DNA of 40,110 nt from Methanobacteriota archaeon (GCA_023396365.1 JAEWWL010000029.1:1-40110), one strand, 5' to 3'; counted from the first letter of the stretch, positions 1 to 10,009 are shown. Numbers and translations are program-made. The notes: a model not told the origin generated them from the sequence alone.

Positions 1-1644
1 TTATTCAGGGACAGCGCCTTTGTCTGCCTGCCCCGCGTACCTTGCATATCTTGCAAGAACGCCTTTTAGCTCCCTCTCAAGAGGCTTCCACAACTTTCTT
101 CTGTTTGCAAGCTCAGATTCGTCAACCATAATATCAAGCCTTCTCTCAAAAAGATCAACTGAGATTGTATCGCCTTCATGCACAAGACCTATCGGCCCTC
201 CCACAGCAGCTTCGGGTGCAACATGTCCGATGCAGGGCCCTCGTGTGCCGCCTGAGAACCTTCCGTCTGTTACAAGTGCAACGCGGGTATATCCAAGCCC
301 CATAAGTGCAGATGTCGGAGACAGCATCTCAGGCATCCCCGGCCCTCCCTTCGGCCCTTCATAGCGGATTACGACAACGTCGCCCTCATTTATTTTTCCG
401 GCAAGAATTGCATCCATTGCATCGTTTTCACCCTCAAAGACACGTGCAGGTCCTTTATGCCTCCACATTTCATCAGCAACCGCTGATGATTTAATAACGC
501 AGCCGTCCGGTGCAAGAGTGCCTTTTAATATTTTCAGACCTCCTGCACTGTGAACGGGATTGTCGATGCTTCTTATTACCTTCTCATCGATGTAGCGGAC
601 AGTGTCTGCAATCTGGTAGACTGTTTTTTTCGAAACTGTAATGCTCTCATCGAGATGCCCTTTAATCTGTTTAAAAACGCCGGGAATTCCGCCGGAGCGG
701 TGCAGGGTCTGCATTGAATGCGGACCACCCGGCTGCATTGAGCAGATATGGGGAACTCTCTCACCAATTTTTGTGAAATCATCAAGGCTTAGGGCAACTC
801 CGGCCTCCTGTGCAATCGCCATTAGGTGAAGCACTGTGTTTGTCGAGCCGCCAAGCGCCATGTCAACAGCGATTGCGTTCTTCAAAGACTTTGATGTGAT
901 AATATCAGACGGCCTTACATTCTCTCTTAAAAGTTCAACTGCCCGAAAGCCTGACTCATATGCGATGCGGAGCTTTTCGGCATCAACTGCGGGAATTGCG
1001 GCACAGCCCGGAAGAGACATGCCCATTGCCTCTGTCATGCATGCCATTGTATTTGCAGTGTAAAGCCCCTGGCAGCTTCCGCAGCCCGGCATTGCATGTG
1101 CTTCAAGCTCTGAGAGCTCCTCTTCTGTCATCTTTTTTGCCGCAACCTTTCCCACACCTTCAAAGACATCTGTAAGTGATATTTCACATCCCCTGTGATA
1201 TCCGGGAAGCATATTCCCGCCGGTTACAACAATTGCAGGAATATTGCATCTTGCCGCCGCCATCAGCATCCCCGGGACAATCTTGTCGCATGTGCATATA
1301 CAGACCAGAGCATCAAAGCGGTGGGCGTTTACCATAAGCTCTACAGAATCGGCAATATTCTCCCTTGAAGCAAGCGAATATCGCATTCCCTCATGGCCCA
1401 TTGCAATCCCGTCGCAGATGCCTATTGTGTTGAACTCAAAAGCAACTCCCCCCGCAGCAGAAATCCCCTCCCGCACACGTTCGCCAACCATTCGAAGATG
1501 CAGATGACCCGGAACGATTGTATTCCATGAATTTGCAACTCCTATGAAAGGCTTTTTCATCTCCATATCAGTTATTCCAAGCGAACGTATCAGTGACCTG
1601 TTTGCCGCTCTTGTATATCCTGACTTCACATCATCGCTTCGCAT
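1..1644 (-). CDS. ilvD: Dihydroxy-acid dehydratase
   Basis: This is the Fe-S dehydratase that converts 2,3-dihydroxy-isovalerate and 2,3-dihydroxy-3-methylvalerate to the 2-oxo acids in valine and isoleucine synthesis, in the cytoplasm. At about 547 residues it is full length for IlvD. Family signatures are visible: the start MRSDDVKSGYTRAANRSL, the cluster-binding CTCDKIVPG, the MPGCGSCQGLYTANTMAC stretch, and near the C-terminus GRFSGGTRGPCIGHVAPEA. I chose the ATG at 1644 because family members start at MRSD; a GTG three codons upstream (1653) is also open. An AT-rich TATA-like stretch (about 1672-1682) lies 25-30 nt before either start, which implies a very short leader. The stop codon is at the window edge, so the downstream neighbour is unseen. 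Confidence 0.96.
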   Translation of the reverse strand: MRSDDVKSGYTRAANRSLIRSLGITDMEMKKPFIGVANSWNTIVPGHLHLRMVGERVREGISAAGGVAFEFNTIGICDGIAMGHEGMRYSLASRENIADSVELMVNAHRFDALVCICTCDKIVPGMLMAAARCNIPAIVVTGGNMLPGYHRGCEISLTDVFEGVGKVAAKKMTEEELSELEAHAMPGCGSCQGLYTANTMACMTEAMGMSLPGCAAIPAVDAEKLRIAYESGFRAVELLRENVRPSDIITSKSLKNAIAVDMALGGSTNTVLHLMAIAQEAGVALSLDDFTKIGERVPHICSMQPGGPHSMQTLHRSGGIPGVFKQIKGHLDESITVSKKTVYQIADTVRYIDEKVIRSIDNPVHSAGGLKILKGTLAPDGCVIKSSAVADEMWRHKGPARVFEGENDAMDAILAGKINEGDVVVIRYEGPKGGPGMPEMLSPTSALMGLGYTRVALVTDGRFSGGTRGPCIGHVAPEAAVGGPIGLVHEGDTISVDLFERRLDIMVDESELANRRKLWKPLERELKGVLARYARYAGQADKGAVPE

Positions 1645-2059
1645 CTTAACCACAGAAATAAATGCACTGAAAAATATTAAAACAAGCGGCGAAAAAAAAA
1701 ACCACCATGTAATTTCTTTTCAGGTTTTTTTTTATATTTCCAGAGACTAAAAAAACTTATCAGCCCTAAAAAGAGCTTTTAAAATCCAAAAAACAATCCA
1801 TTTTTAATTTTAAAAATTTTAAGATTACGAATTTAAAATTCAACAGACATTAGAGATTTATTTTTGCAATCCAAAAAAAATTCTGCGCAGATTTTAAATA
1901 AGGCTTTGTTTTTGCTTTTTAAAAAAACTGTTAAAAAGGATTGATTATTGTTATAAAATCCGGTTAAAACATTTAAATGCCAAATCAGGTAAATTTTCTT
2001 CTCCTGAATCAATCACAAACTTGAAAAACCAGGAATAAAAAACCTAATTGATCTGATTA
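1645..2059. other. AT-rich divergent intergenic region
   Basis: About 400 bp separate ilvD (-) from the symporter gene (+). The stretch is rich in A and T runs and holds no open frame that looks coding. TATA-like boxes are near 1672-1682 (toward ilvD), near 1892-1900 and 1970-1977 (TTTAAAT-type), and an AATAAAAAA run at 2033-2041 sits the right distance for a nearly leaderless symporter transcript. I see no convincing hairpin or operator. Confidence 0.5.
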
Positions 2060-3598
2060 ATGGACATTGTGATAATAGTCATTGCTGCCTACCTTCTCCT
2101 TATGCTTGGCATAGGATTTTACGTCCAGAGAAGGGGCGGAGTTGAAAGTGCAAGCGGATATCTTGTTGCAAATAAAAATGTCGGCCCTGTCTTAATAGGC
2201 GGGACATTGTTCGCAACATTCTGGGGAGGAGGAACACTTCTTGGCGGTGCGGGTGCGGCTTATCAGTATCATCTTTTAGGAACAATTGCAGACCCCTGGG
2301 CATCAGGTGTCACCCTTCTGCTGCTGGCCGCATTCTTCGTCGTCATTTTAAGAAAATTAAAGATTGCATCACTTGGAGAGATGTATTATCTCAGGTTTGG
2401 AAAGAGAGGAGCGCTTGTTGCATCTCTTCTGTCGCTTCCAACACTTATATTCTGGACATCAGTCCAGATTCTTGCAATAGGAAAACTGCTTAATGTAATA
2501 GCCGGCCTTCCGGCAATAGAGAGCGGGGTTATCGCCGGACTGATTGTTATTGCATACACATATCTTGGCGGAATGCTTGCTGTCATTTACACTGACAACA
2601 TCCAGATGGTGTTAATCATCCTGGGGCTTTTGGTTCTTATTCCGACAGGAATCGTATATGTCGGAGGGCTTGATGTGATAGCGGCGAACACGCCTGCTGA
2701 TTTCTGGTCTATTCTTCCTTCTGACTCATCGCCGGCAGGAATTGGCTGGACAATAACCGGAATACTTGCCTGGTTTGCGGCATGGTGCGGAATGGGTCTT
2801 GGAAGTCTGGCATCGCTTGATATATCACAGAGAATTTTTTGTGCGAGGGATGACAAGGCAGCACGCCAGGGTCTTGTATTCGGCGCCGGACTCTACTGGG
2901 TTGCAGGTCTTGGGCCGATATTTATCGGACTATTAGGCATTGTAATGGTAAACACCGGCCTCATTGACCCCTCGGTTCTTGCAGCAGACCCTGAGCTTAT
3001 CGTTCCACTTCTTGCAAAAGAGCTCTTAAACCCCGTTTTAATGGCGCTTTTTGTAGGCTCGCTGATGGCTGCCATTATGTCTACGGCAAGCTCTGCCATA
3101 TTTGCATCTGCGGCAGTAATCTCAACAGAGCTTATTCACGGCTCTTTATCTGAAAAGAATACAGACAAGGGCGATGTCCTAAAGCTTACAAGGATTTTGG
3201 TCGTTGCAATAGGGCTGTTCTGCATTGGAATCAGCTTTGTCGCCCCCGGGCTTTACGACCTGATGATCTTTGGATTTACACTTTTGTTTGCATGCCTCTT
3301 CTGGACAATTGTCTGCGGACTTTTCTGGAAAAAGGCAAATATTCCCGGAGCACTCTCATCTATGATCTCCGGATTTGCAGTTGTTGTTGCAGGAGTTATT
3401 TACATGTCAGTTTCAGCAGGCGAAATTATTGTGGTTCCGCCTGATAACGGGTGGGTGATATTTTTTACATTTGTTCCGGTCCTGATAAGCGGTACTGCAA
3501 TGTTTGCAGTATCCCTTATGACGCAAAAGAGCCATCCTCCTGCACCCCTCTGCGATACAGACGGAAATGCTGTAAAATGGCCTGAGCTGAAGGGTTAA
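2060..3598 (+). CDS. Sodium:solute symporter (SSS family)
   Basis: This is a membrane secondary transporter of the SSS/PanF-PutP family, which imports small solutes with Na+. The 512 residues are almost wholly hydrophobic and suggest about 13 membrane spans. They include the family's N-terminal YLLLMLGIGFYVQRR, GTLFATFWGGGTLLGGAGAAYQ, AYTYLGGMLAVIYTDNIQM, and the SLMAAIMSTASSAIFASAAV helix that corresponds to the Na+-site region. The protein ends with a short soluble tail. There is no clear SD before the ATG; a TATA-like stretch about 22 nt upstream allows a leaderless mRNA. It stands alone between ilvD and tRNA-Ser, so context does not name the substrate; an amino acid or organic acid is possible. 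Confidence 0.9.
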   Translation: MDIVIIVIAAYLLLMLGIGFYVQRRGGVESASGYLVANKNVGPVLIGGTLFATFWGGGTLLGGAGAAYQYHLLGTIADPWASGVTLLLLAAFFVVILRKLKIASLGEMYYLRFGKRGALVASLLSLPTLIFWTSVQILAIGKLLNVIAGLPAIESGVIAGLIVIAYTYLGGMLAVIYTDNIQMVLIILGLLVLIPTGIVYVGGLDVIAANTPADFWSILPSDSSPAGIGWTITGILAWFAAWCGMGLGSLASLDISQRIFCARDDKAARQGLVFGAGLYWVAGLGPIFIGLLGIVMVNTGLIDPSVLAADPELIVPLLAKELLNPVLMALFVGSLMAAIMSTASSAIFASAAVISTELIHGSLSEKNTDKGDVLKLTRILVVAIGLFCIGISFVAPGLYDLMIFGFTLLFACLFWTIVCGLFWKKANIPGALSSMISGFAVVVAGVIYMSVSAGEIIVVPPDNGWVIFFTFVPVLISGTAMFAVSLMTQKSHPPAPLCDTDGNAVKWPELKG

Positions 3599-3808
3599 AA
3601 AAATCAGAATAAAAAATATCTTTTCTTTGCACCAGAATGGAAAAAAATACTCTGAAAAAAAATTTTAAGTGCATGCCAGGTGATAAAAAACCCAAAGCCC
3701 TGTGCTTTTTTTGTTTTGGAATACTAAAAAAAACGTTATTATTATCTGCAAATATCTACAATATATAGTTTCATCAAAGCATAAGCCTTTGACTAATTTT
3801 TCTCTTAT

Positions 3809-3892
3809 GCCGGGATAGTCTAGTCCGGAAAGGCGGCGGCCTCGAAAGCCGCTGGTGTTCGCACCTCGGGAGTTCAAATCTCCTTCCCGGCG
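3809..3892 (+). tRNA. tRNA-Ser (anticodon CGA)
   Basis: The acceptor stem pairs GCCGGGA (3809-3815) with TCCCGGC (3885-3891), followed by discriminator G at 3892. The anticodon arm is GCGGC-CTCGAAA-GCCGC, which gives anticodon CGA and reads UCG. A long variable arm (GGTG..CACC) is present, as expected for a class II serine tRNA. The T arm has the GTTCAAATC loop. CCA is not encoded and no intron is seen. A TATA-like AATATATAG at about 3760-3768 suggests a start roughly 20 nt before the mature 5' end. Confidence 0.95.
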
Positions 3893-3996
3893 TTTTCATC
3901 AGTAAATAACGTTTTTAAAAAAAAGCTGCGGGTTAAAAAATATTAATTTTTAAAAAATCAGTTTTGCCTCTGCGAAAAAAAAGATTGCACTTTTTT

Positions 3997-4365
3997 TTAG
4001 CTTAGGATCATGTCCTTTATGTTCATTGTCTTCATCTCGCCGCCCTCAACAATAAAGGCAACACCCCACCTGTCTGTTGCCCATACAGACATGCCGTTCA
4101 TCTCATCGCTGACAGGCACAAATGAGCAGATGTCAGATTTTGAAATGATGTCATCAATATCCTTCTCAACACCAAATTCATCATTTAAGACTGCCAAAAC
4201 CTTTTTCATCTCTTCAAAGTATGACAAAAGCTTAAAGGCTGTTCCGTCGTACTTTACCGGATCCCAGTTTTTTATTAAATCTGCCAGGATCAAAGTATAT
4301 TCTTCAAACTTCTCTTTTGAAAAAAGAGTTCTGTCATCCCAGTATATCGCTTTTAATTTCGGCAT
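3997..4365 (-). CDS. Small hypothetical protein
   Basis: A 122-residue soluble protein I do not recognise. The first 75 residues look helical and charged (IYWDDRTLFSKEKFEEYTLILADLIKNW, then EEMKKVLAVLNDEFGVEKDIDD). The last 50 look like beta strands (SVWATDRWGVAFIVEGGEMKT). There are no cysteine clusters, signal peptide or membrane segments. An AGGAG lies 12-13 nt before the ATG, somewhat far for an SD. It lies downstream of the channel gene on the same strand but 230 bp away, with a small hairpin between, so it is probably transcribed separately. A long AT alternation at about 4464-4486 may hold its promoter. Confidence 0.6.
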   Translation of the reverse strand: MPKLKAIYWDDRTLFSKEKFEEYTLILADLIKNWDPVKYDGTAFKLLSYFEEMKKVLAVLNDEFGVEKDIDDIISKSDICSFVPVSDEMNGMSVWATDRWGVAFIVEGGEMKTMNIKDMILS

Positions 4366-4596
4366 GCTACCAAAAGTCTCCTAAAATCAAATTCCCCAAA
4401 AATTCCGGAAGAGCAGGCCCCCCCCTGCCACAAAGGGCATCTTAAAAGATCTCCCGAATGAAAATATAATATTATATATATACCTGATAGGCTTTAATAC
4501 TGTTGATGCTCTTAAAAAAACGCTTCTTTGCCCCCCGTACCTTATCATAAAAGATTAATTATTACCTGAAACCAGGGTTTTAAAAATAATTGCAAT

Positions 4597-5423
4597 TTAT
4601 TTTTCCTTTTTCCACAAATCTTTCATTGTAACTTCATTTTTGCAGTGCGGACATAAGTAGACATTTTTTTCCTCTTCAGCCCTCCCCTTCTCCTCAAGCT
4701 GCCTTGAAAATCCGGAGGCAAGAATACCTGCCGGAAGAGCAAATATGCCTATTCCAAGAAGTGCAATCAAAGAGCCGAATATTTTTCCTGCCGGAGTAAT
4801 TGGTGTGATATCCCCATAGCCTATTGTTGCAAGTGTAATAACGCCCCACCACATTGATGCCGGAATGCTTGAAAAAGCCTCGGGCTGTGCGGCATTTTCT
4901 ATCTGGTACATAATTGTTGCAGCAACTATTAAGACGATAAACAAAACCGCATAAGTAGTTATTATAGTATCTTTCTCATTTTTTAAAACAGCAATAATGT
5001 TGTTAATGGAATCAGAATATCTGACAATCTTGAATATCCGAAAAACCCTTAAGACAACAAGACCGGTTACATCGACTCCGAATATGATGAACAGATAAAA
5101 AGGAAGGACTGCAAGAAGGTCTATTACCGCATATGGCGTGAGCATCCATTTAAGCCTGCCAAAAACAGGATTTTTGTACTCAAAAGAGAGAGTGCAGACC
5201 CACAGCCTGAGCAGATATTCCGCTGAAAATACAACCAGAGTAAAGCAGATACAAAGATAATGAAATCAAAATACCTGATGTATATTGCACTGACACTTCC
5301 AAGAATGATTACAAAGATGTTTAATGCAATAAGGCCGGTAATAAAATAATCAAATAAACATCCTGCTGCATCCCTTTCGCGGGAAGCCTCAAGAACCTCA
5401 TATATTCTGCTTTTTAAAGACAA
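4597..5423 (-). pseudogene. Voltage-gated-type K+ channel, split by one frameshift
   Basis: Two overlapping frames together encode one six-helix ion channel of the Kch/KvAP type. The 5' part (5423 to about 5250) holds S1-S2. The 3' part (ends 4597) holds S3, an S4-like helix with spaced basic residues (LRVFRIFKIVRYSD), the pore with selectivity filter TIGYGD, the inner helix, and a C-terminal CPHC zinc-ribbon-like tail. In the second frame the missing link reads VVFSAEYLLRLW, continuing to FGRLKWMLTPYAVIDLL, exactly what the family has after S2. The crossover lies at about 5230-5275 and one added base would restore a 275-residue protein of normal length. The cause could be a real mutation, a sequencing error in a T run, or less likely recoding. 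Confidence 0.8.
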
Positions 5424-5521
5424 CAGCCCACCTGAGTGTTGGTATGATTTAATACAGATTAAAATTTCTCATTTCATAAAAATAGAGGTTAAAACCTGAC
5501 AGAACACAGGAATTTTAAAAG

Positions 5522-8500
5522 TTACTGCTGAGGAACTCTGATTGTCCATTTTGTTCCTTCGCTTCCGCTTTCAAGTTTTATTGTCCCTTCAAGCTGCATT
5601 GTAACTATGTTTCGAACAAGCGTCATTCCAAGGGTTCTGGTATTTTCAAGATCAAAATCCTCAGGAACACCTGTGCCGTCATCACCGACTATAAGATTTA
5701 CCATATCTTCAGAGCAGTCCATCTCAATAAAAACTCTGCCCTTCTCCCTTCCCTTAAAGGCATATTTTATTGAATTTGTTAAAAGCTCATTTACAACAAG
5801 ACTTACAGGTATTGCCATATTCAGTCCAAGCTGGCAGTCGTTTGCAGAAATATCAAGTTTTATCCTAAAGTCAGGGGAATAATTGCCAATTATCTCCTCG
5901 CCAAGAATCCTGAAATGCTTTCCTGCAGGTATTGTTGATATAGAAGAGGACTTGTATAAGCCTTCATGAACAGCAGCTATTGAATAAATTCTTGTTTCAG
6001 CCTCACGAAGAGAGTCTGATACATCTTCAGATACGGCATTTCTCGCCTGCATGGAAAGAAGAGAATTAATAAGGGCAAGGTTGTTTTTGACGCGGTGGTG
6101 AACCTCCTGCAAAAGTATGGTCTTTTCCGCTAATGCCTTTTCAATTAATTTTGTCGATTCAATCTGATCTGTAATATCAATTAAAAAATTAAGGGTTGCA
6201 GGATGCCCTTTCCACTGTATAAGTGTGGTATTAAAGTCCAGTGTTCTAAGTTCCCCTTTTGAATTGTAGGCGCGGATAAAATATCTTTCAGGAACATCGG
6301 TGTTTCTTCTGCCCGAAAGCCTCTTCCTGTGGTTTTCAATGACTTTGTTTTGATCATCACTGTAAATGAAATCAAGAAAGCTTTTTCCCAAAAGCTCTTC
6401 GTTTGAATGCCCCATAAATTTCTCTGCCGAGGGATTTATGTAGCAGAATTTTTCATCCTGTGTAATCAGGATATTTATCCTGGAATTTTCCACAACAACA
6501 CGGTAACGCTCCTCGCTTTCCTTTAGGGCCTCATCTGATCTCTGCTTTTCTGTAATATCGGTCAGAAAATTAAGTGTTGCAGGCCTGTTGTCCCATTCAA
6601 TGGCAACTACGTGAACATCAACGACCTTTACAGCACCTTCTTTGTCAATTATCCTGACCTTATAGTTGTCCGTTGTGTGAAGTCCGGCATGGCGTTTTTT
6701 GTTGAGATCCATTATAAATTCAAAGTCTTCGGGGCAGACAATCTTCGAAAAAGGAGTTGATGTAATCTCATCAGCGCTCATATTAAGAATCTTTTCAATA
6801 GACGAATTTGCATAAACCACTTTGCCGTCCTGGAAAATTTCTATGCCTATTGGGGATTTGTCAACAAGAGTCCTGTATCTAAGCTCGCTTTTCCTTAAAG
6901 CATCCTCAATATTTTTCTTTTCCGTAATATCACGGACAATTAAAAATACGTTTTTATGAATTCCAAAAGAAACCGTATTGATGCTTACACTGGCATGGAC
7001 AATCTCTTTGGACTTTTTTAGAGCCTGCCACTCAAAAATCCCGATATTCTCACCATTGAATGCTTTTTCAACAATCTCTCTTATCCTGTCTGATGAACGC
7101 CTCCCGTCAGACTGAAATTCTGGAGATATGTCCTCAACACCATGTCCCAAAATCTCATCTTTAGTGTAGCCAAGAAGTGTGCACATTTTTGTATTGCAGT
7201 CAATGCAGACCTTACCGTCACCGACATATATTGCATCATTGGCATTTTCAAAGAGCATTCTGTATTTCTGCTCAGATTCATAAAGATTAAGCTCTGCATC
7301 CTTTGTCTCTGTAATGTCAATTGCGATGGCGCCGATAAGGTCTCTCTGCCCGCTTTCTGATATGGGAAAGAGGAGGAACTTTAATGTGTGGGGCTTTTTG
7401 TCACTCAGAATGAAAGTCCCTTCTGTCTCCAGAAGTCCGATTTTATGAATTTTTTCGTTTATCTCATCAAGAGCACCCTTATCGGTTTCACCATATATCT
7501 CGGGAGACCCAAGTATGCTCCAGTTGTCAATATCAAAGGCATTCTTTGTGTATTTGTTTGCAAAAAGTATATTTCCGTCTTTGTCCCGAATATATGCAAA
7601 TGCCGGAAGCTGATCCATAAAGGTTGTAAAGCGGCTGTTTATCTCAAGAAGACGGTTTTCATATTTTTTCTCCTTTGTAATATCACGCCCGCAGCCGACA
7701 AGCCCGAGAAATTTTCCGCTCTCATCACAAAATGGCGCCTCGTAAAGATCCACATAGCGGACTTTTTTATTCTCTTCAAACATAACCACAGACTTTTCCG
7801 GCTCGTTATATACTGCCATGTCTGCCGGATGATTCTTTAAGCGTTCATCAAGGACTTTTACCAGTGAATCTTTTTCATTTTTCTCCCTTAGTCTGTTCAC
7901 ATAAAAATCCAGGGTTTTTCCACAGGGCTCATCAGTATTGCTGACTCGAAGAATATCATTGCAGAGAGTCCGGTTTGTAAATGTGTACCTGCCGTTTATA
8001 TCCTTGGACCATATCATGTCAGGCACATTATCGCAGAGATTTCGGAGAAGATTATAAAGGCTTTTGTATTTTTCTTCATCCTTTTTTTTGGCGGCATTTA
8101 TTTTTTCATTGAATATCGCATTGCCTATTATTGCTGCGGCTGCAATAAGGCCCTCCTTTTCACCCTCAGACCAGTCTTTAGCATTTCTGGATGTTTCAAT
8201 GCACAAAAAACCCCATAATTTTTCTCCTGAAAAAACAGAAATTCCAAGAACGGATTTTATGCCGCGTGATTTAAAATAATCAGGATCAGGACTTTTTATA
8301 GAGTCTGCACCTGAAATGAAGATTTTATTTTTGTGCAGCTTATTTTTAAAGCAGTCATCAAAAGCAGCAGATAAGGCAGACAGTTCAAAAGCAGAGCTGT
8401 CTGATTCATTTTTAATATCCCGGAAAAAGAATGGTTTAATAGATAAACTCCCATCCGATGCCTCAGAGCTCTTATAAAGGCCGGTCCTTTCAAAACCCGT

Positions 8501-9010
8501 ATAATTTCCAAGTGCACATAGTGTTTTTTTTATGCTATCATCAAACGGGTGTCCTGATAAAAATTCTCCGGCTGCAAACCCCACTGCCTTTAATATGGAC
8601 TCTTTTTTTCTCATGCTCTCTTCTGCTCTTAGAGCACGGTGACGGCCTGCTGCAATCTCTATTGCAGCCTTTATCTCCTGTGAACCTGCAGGTTTTGTTA
8701 AAAAAGCGTAAGAGCCGGTCTGCACGCATCTTTCAATGCTTTTGTCATCATTATATGCTGAAAGAAAGATTATTGGAACGCTCATCTCATTGTTTATCCT
8801 CTCGGATACCTCAAATCCGTCCATATCCCCTTTAATGTGTATATCCATTAAAACAACATCAGGATTTTTGGAAAGTGCCATTGATATCGCCTCTTCTCCC
8901 GAAGCGGCAATCCCGGATACGATATATCCCATCTTTTCAAGACTTTTCTGAAGACCAAGCCCGACAAGCGCCTCGTCCTCAACCACAAGGACTTTTAAAC
9001 CCCCATCCAT
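5522..9010 (-). CDS. REC-GAF-PAS histidine kinase
   Basis: A large soluble signalling protein of 1162 residues. Domains in order: an N-terminal receiver (about 5-120) with acidic E11/D12, phospho-acceptor D56 (VVLMDIHIKGDMDG) and K106; a GAF domain (about 140-305); a run of about five PAS domains (about 320-955); a HisKA_2-type dimerisation helix with EVHHRVKNN, phospho-His near residue 972; and a HATPase domain with N-box NELLTNSIKYAF and DDGTGVP. The two last PAS modules end alike (ATLNFLTDIT and ATLNFLIDIT), suggesting internal duplication. There are no membrane segments. I chose the ATG at 9010 because GGAGG lies 5 nt upstream; a TTG at 9013 is the frame's next start. No partner gene is adjacent. 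The input signal is unknown. Confidence 0.93.
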   Translation of the reverse strand: MDGGLKVLVVEDEALVGLGLQKSLEKMGYIVSGIAASGEEAISMALSKNPDVVLMDIHIKGDMDGFEVSERINNEMSVPIIFLSAYNDDKSIERCVQTGSYAFLTKPAGSQEIKAAIEIAAGRHRALRAEESMRKKESILKAVGFAAGEFLSGHPFDDSIKKTLCALGNYTGFERTGLYKSSEASDGSLSIKPFFFRDIKNESDSSAFELSALSAAFDDCFKNKLHKNKIFISGADSIKSPDPDYFKSRGIKSVLGISVFSGEKLWGFLCIETSRNAKDWSEGEKEGLIAAAAIIGNAIFNEKINAAKKKDEEKYKSLYNLLRNLCDNVPDMIWSKDINGRYTFTNRTLCNDILRVSNTDEPCGKTLDFYVNRLREKNEKDSLVKVLDERLKNHPADMAVYNEPEKSVVMFEENKKVRYVDLYEAPFCDESGKFLGLVGCGRDITKEKKYENRLLEINSRFTTFMDQLPAFAYIRDKDGNILFANKYTKNAFDIDNWSILGSPEIYGETDKGALDEINEKIHKIGLLETEGTFILSDKKPHTLKFLLFPISESGQRDLIGAIAIDITETKDAELNLYESEQKYRMLFENANDAIYVGDGKVCIDCNTKMCTLLGYTKDEILGHGVEDISPEFQSDGRRSSDRIREIVEKAFNGENIGIFEWQALKKSKEIVHASVSINTVSFGIHKNVFLIVRDITEKKNIEDALRKSELRYRTLVDKSPIGIEIFQDGKVVYANSSIEKILNMSADEITSTPFSKIVCPEDFEFIMDLNKKRHAGLHTTDNYKVRIIDKEGAVKVVDVHVVAIEWDNRPATLNFLTDITEKQRSDEALKESEERYRVVVENSRINILITQDEKFCYINPSAEKFMGHSNEELLGKSFLDFIYSDDQNKVIENHRKRLSGRRNTDVPERYFIRAYNSKGELRTLDFNTTLIQWKGHPATLNFLIDITDQIESTKLIEKALAEKTILLQEVHHRVKNNLALINSLLSMQARNAVSEDVSDSLREAETRIYSIAAVHEGLYKSSSISTIPAGKHFRILGEEIIGNYSPDFRIKLDISANDCQLGLNMAIPVSLVVNELLTNSIKYAFKGREKGRVFIEMDCSEDMVNLIVGDDGTGVPEDFDLENTRTLGMTLVRNIVTMQLEGTIKLESGSEGTKWTIRVPQQ

Positions 9011-9223
9011 CAAATCCTCCTGCCAAAACTTTTCCTAAAAATCCCCAAAAAAATTCATTAGATAAGTTTTTTCAATTTAGTGGAGATTTGTATTTAATAT
9101 TATCTTCAGATGCAAAGTCTGCCATGCTGATTATTTCATAGAATGATAAAAAAATAAAAAAAAATCATCACATGAAGGATTATAAGAAAAAAAATTTATT
9201 GAGATTTTTTACTTTGAAATTTA

Positions 9224-9568
9224 TTATTTCTCTTTTGCCCGGTAAAAGCATATTTCAACATCCTGTTCTGTAACAAGGCCTCCTGAAATTATCTCTTCAA
9301 GAATCGGTTTTATTTCATCAATCTTCTCTCTTGAATCAACAACCTCAATTATCACCGGAAGGTCTGTTGAAAGACGAAGAATGGACGCTGTATGAATGCG
9401 GCTTGTTGCGCCAAAGCCTGTAATCCCTCTTGTGACTGTTGCACCGTAAAGACCGTTTTTTCGCAGAAAATCAATCAGGTAAAGGTACAGCGGTCTTCCT
9501 TTATACCTGTCTGACTCACCCGAATATATCTTTAAAAGAACTGCTTTTTTTCCCTTTTCAAGCATCAT
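9224..9568 (-). CDS. DUF190 protein, CrcB partner
   Basis: A 114-residue protein of the DUF190 family, small ferredoxin-like proteins often encoded beside fluoride channels. Visible family traits are the opening KAVLLKIYSGESDRYKGRPLYLYLIDFLRKNGLYGATVTRGITGFG, then RLSTDLPVIIEVVDS and an EKI..IKPILEEII helix. Its ATG overlaps the end of crcB (9565-9568), so translation is very likely coupled. Its biochemical role is not established; context argues for fluoride resistance or regulation of the channel. Confidence 0.88.
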   Translation of the reverse strand: MMLEKGKKAVLLKIYSGESDRYKGRPLYLYLIDFLRKNGLYGATVTRGITGFGATSRIHTASILRLSTDLPVIIEVVDSREKIDEIKPILEEIISGGLVTEQDVEICFYRAKEK

Positions 9569-9951
9569 GAGACTGCACCGCCCGCAATTTTTGCAACAAC
9601 CTTTCCGGCCCAGACTGCCGCAAGACTAAATATTATTGTTCCGCCGGAATATATAAAAAAATTCAGTATGTTATCCTCCTCAAGCATCCGGAATGCCTCA
9701 TAGCTGAATGTCGAGATTGTGGTAAATGCACCGATTACTCCGATTGTTAAAAATATTCTTGTCTCATCGCTGAAAATTCCTGTAAATTCAGTCATGTACA
9801 TAACAGTGCCCAGAAGAAAACTCCCTATTATGTTTACACCAAGTGTTCCGGCAGGAAAAGCAAAGCAGCCGTTTTGAATCCATCCGGAGAGCAGATAGCG
9901 TCCGACTGCACCGATAAAGCCTCCTGCACCAACGAGCAGTATTGCGTTCAT
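9565..9951 (-). CDS. crcB: Fluoride ion channel CrcB/Fluc
   Basis: A 128-residue integral membrane protein with four predicted spans, the normal length for the CrcB/Fluc family, which dimerises in antiparallel orientation and exports fluoride. Motifs visible are GAGGFIGAVGRYLLSGWI at the start, GTLGVNIIGSFLLG in helix 2 with its conserved Asn, and GVIGAFTTISTFSYE, the Thr/Ser-Phe track of helix 3. An AGGAAG lies 5 nt before the ATG. A TATA-like ATATAAAAT at about 9977-9986 precedes it. It forms an overlapping pair with the DUF190 gene. I looked for a fluoride riboswitch in the leader and saw none. Confidence 0.93.
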   Translation of the reverse strand: MNAILLVGAGGFIGAVGRYLLSGWIQNGCFAFPAGTLGVNIIGSFLLGTVMYMTEFTGIFSDETRIFLTIGVIGAFTTISTFSYEAFRMLEEDNILNFFIYSGGTIIFSLAAVWAGKVVAKIAGGAVS

Positions 9952-10009
9952 AAAAACTTCCTGAATTTTTTTTAAATTTTATATTACTGGTCTTTCTTAG
10001 TAAAAAAAA

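Noticed and set aside
4411..4428. Hairpin GCAGG-C6-CCTGC as a terminator or small RNA
   Set aside because: Short stem with a homopolymer loop and no T run next to it on either strand; no further support.
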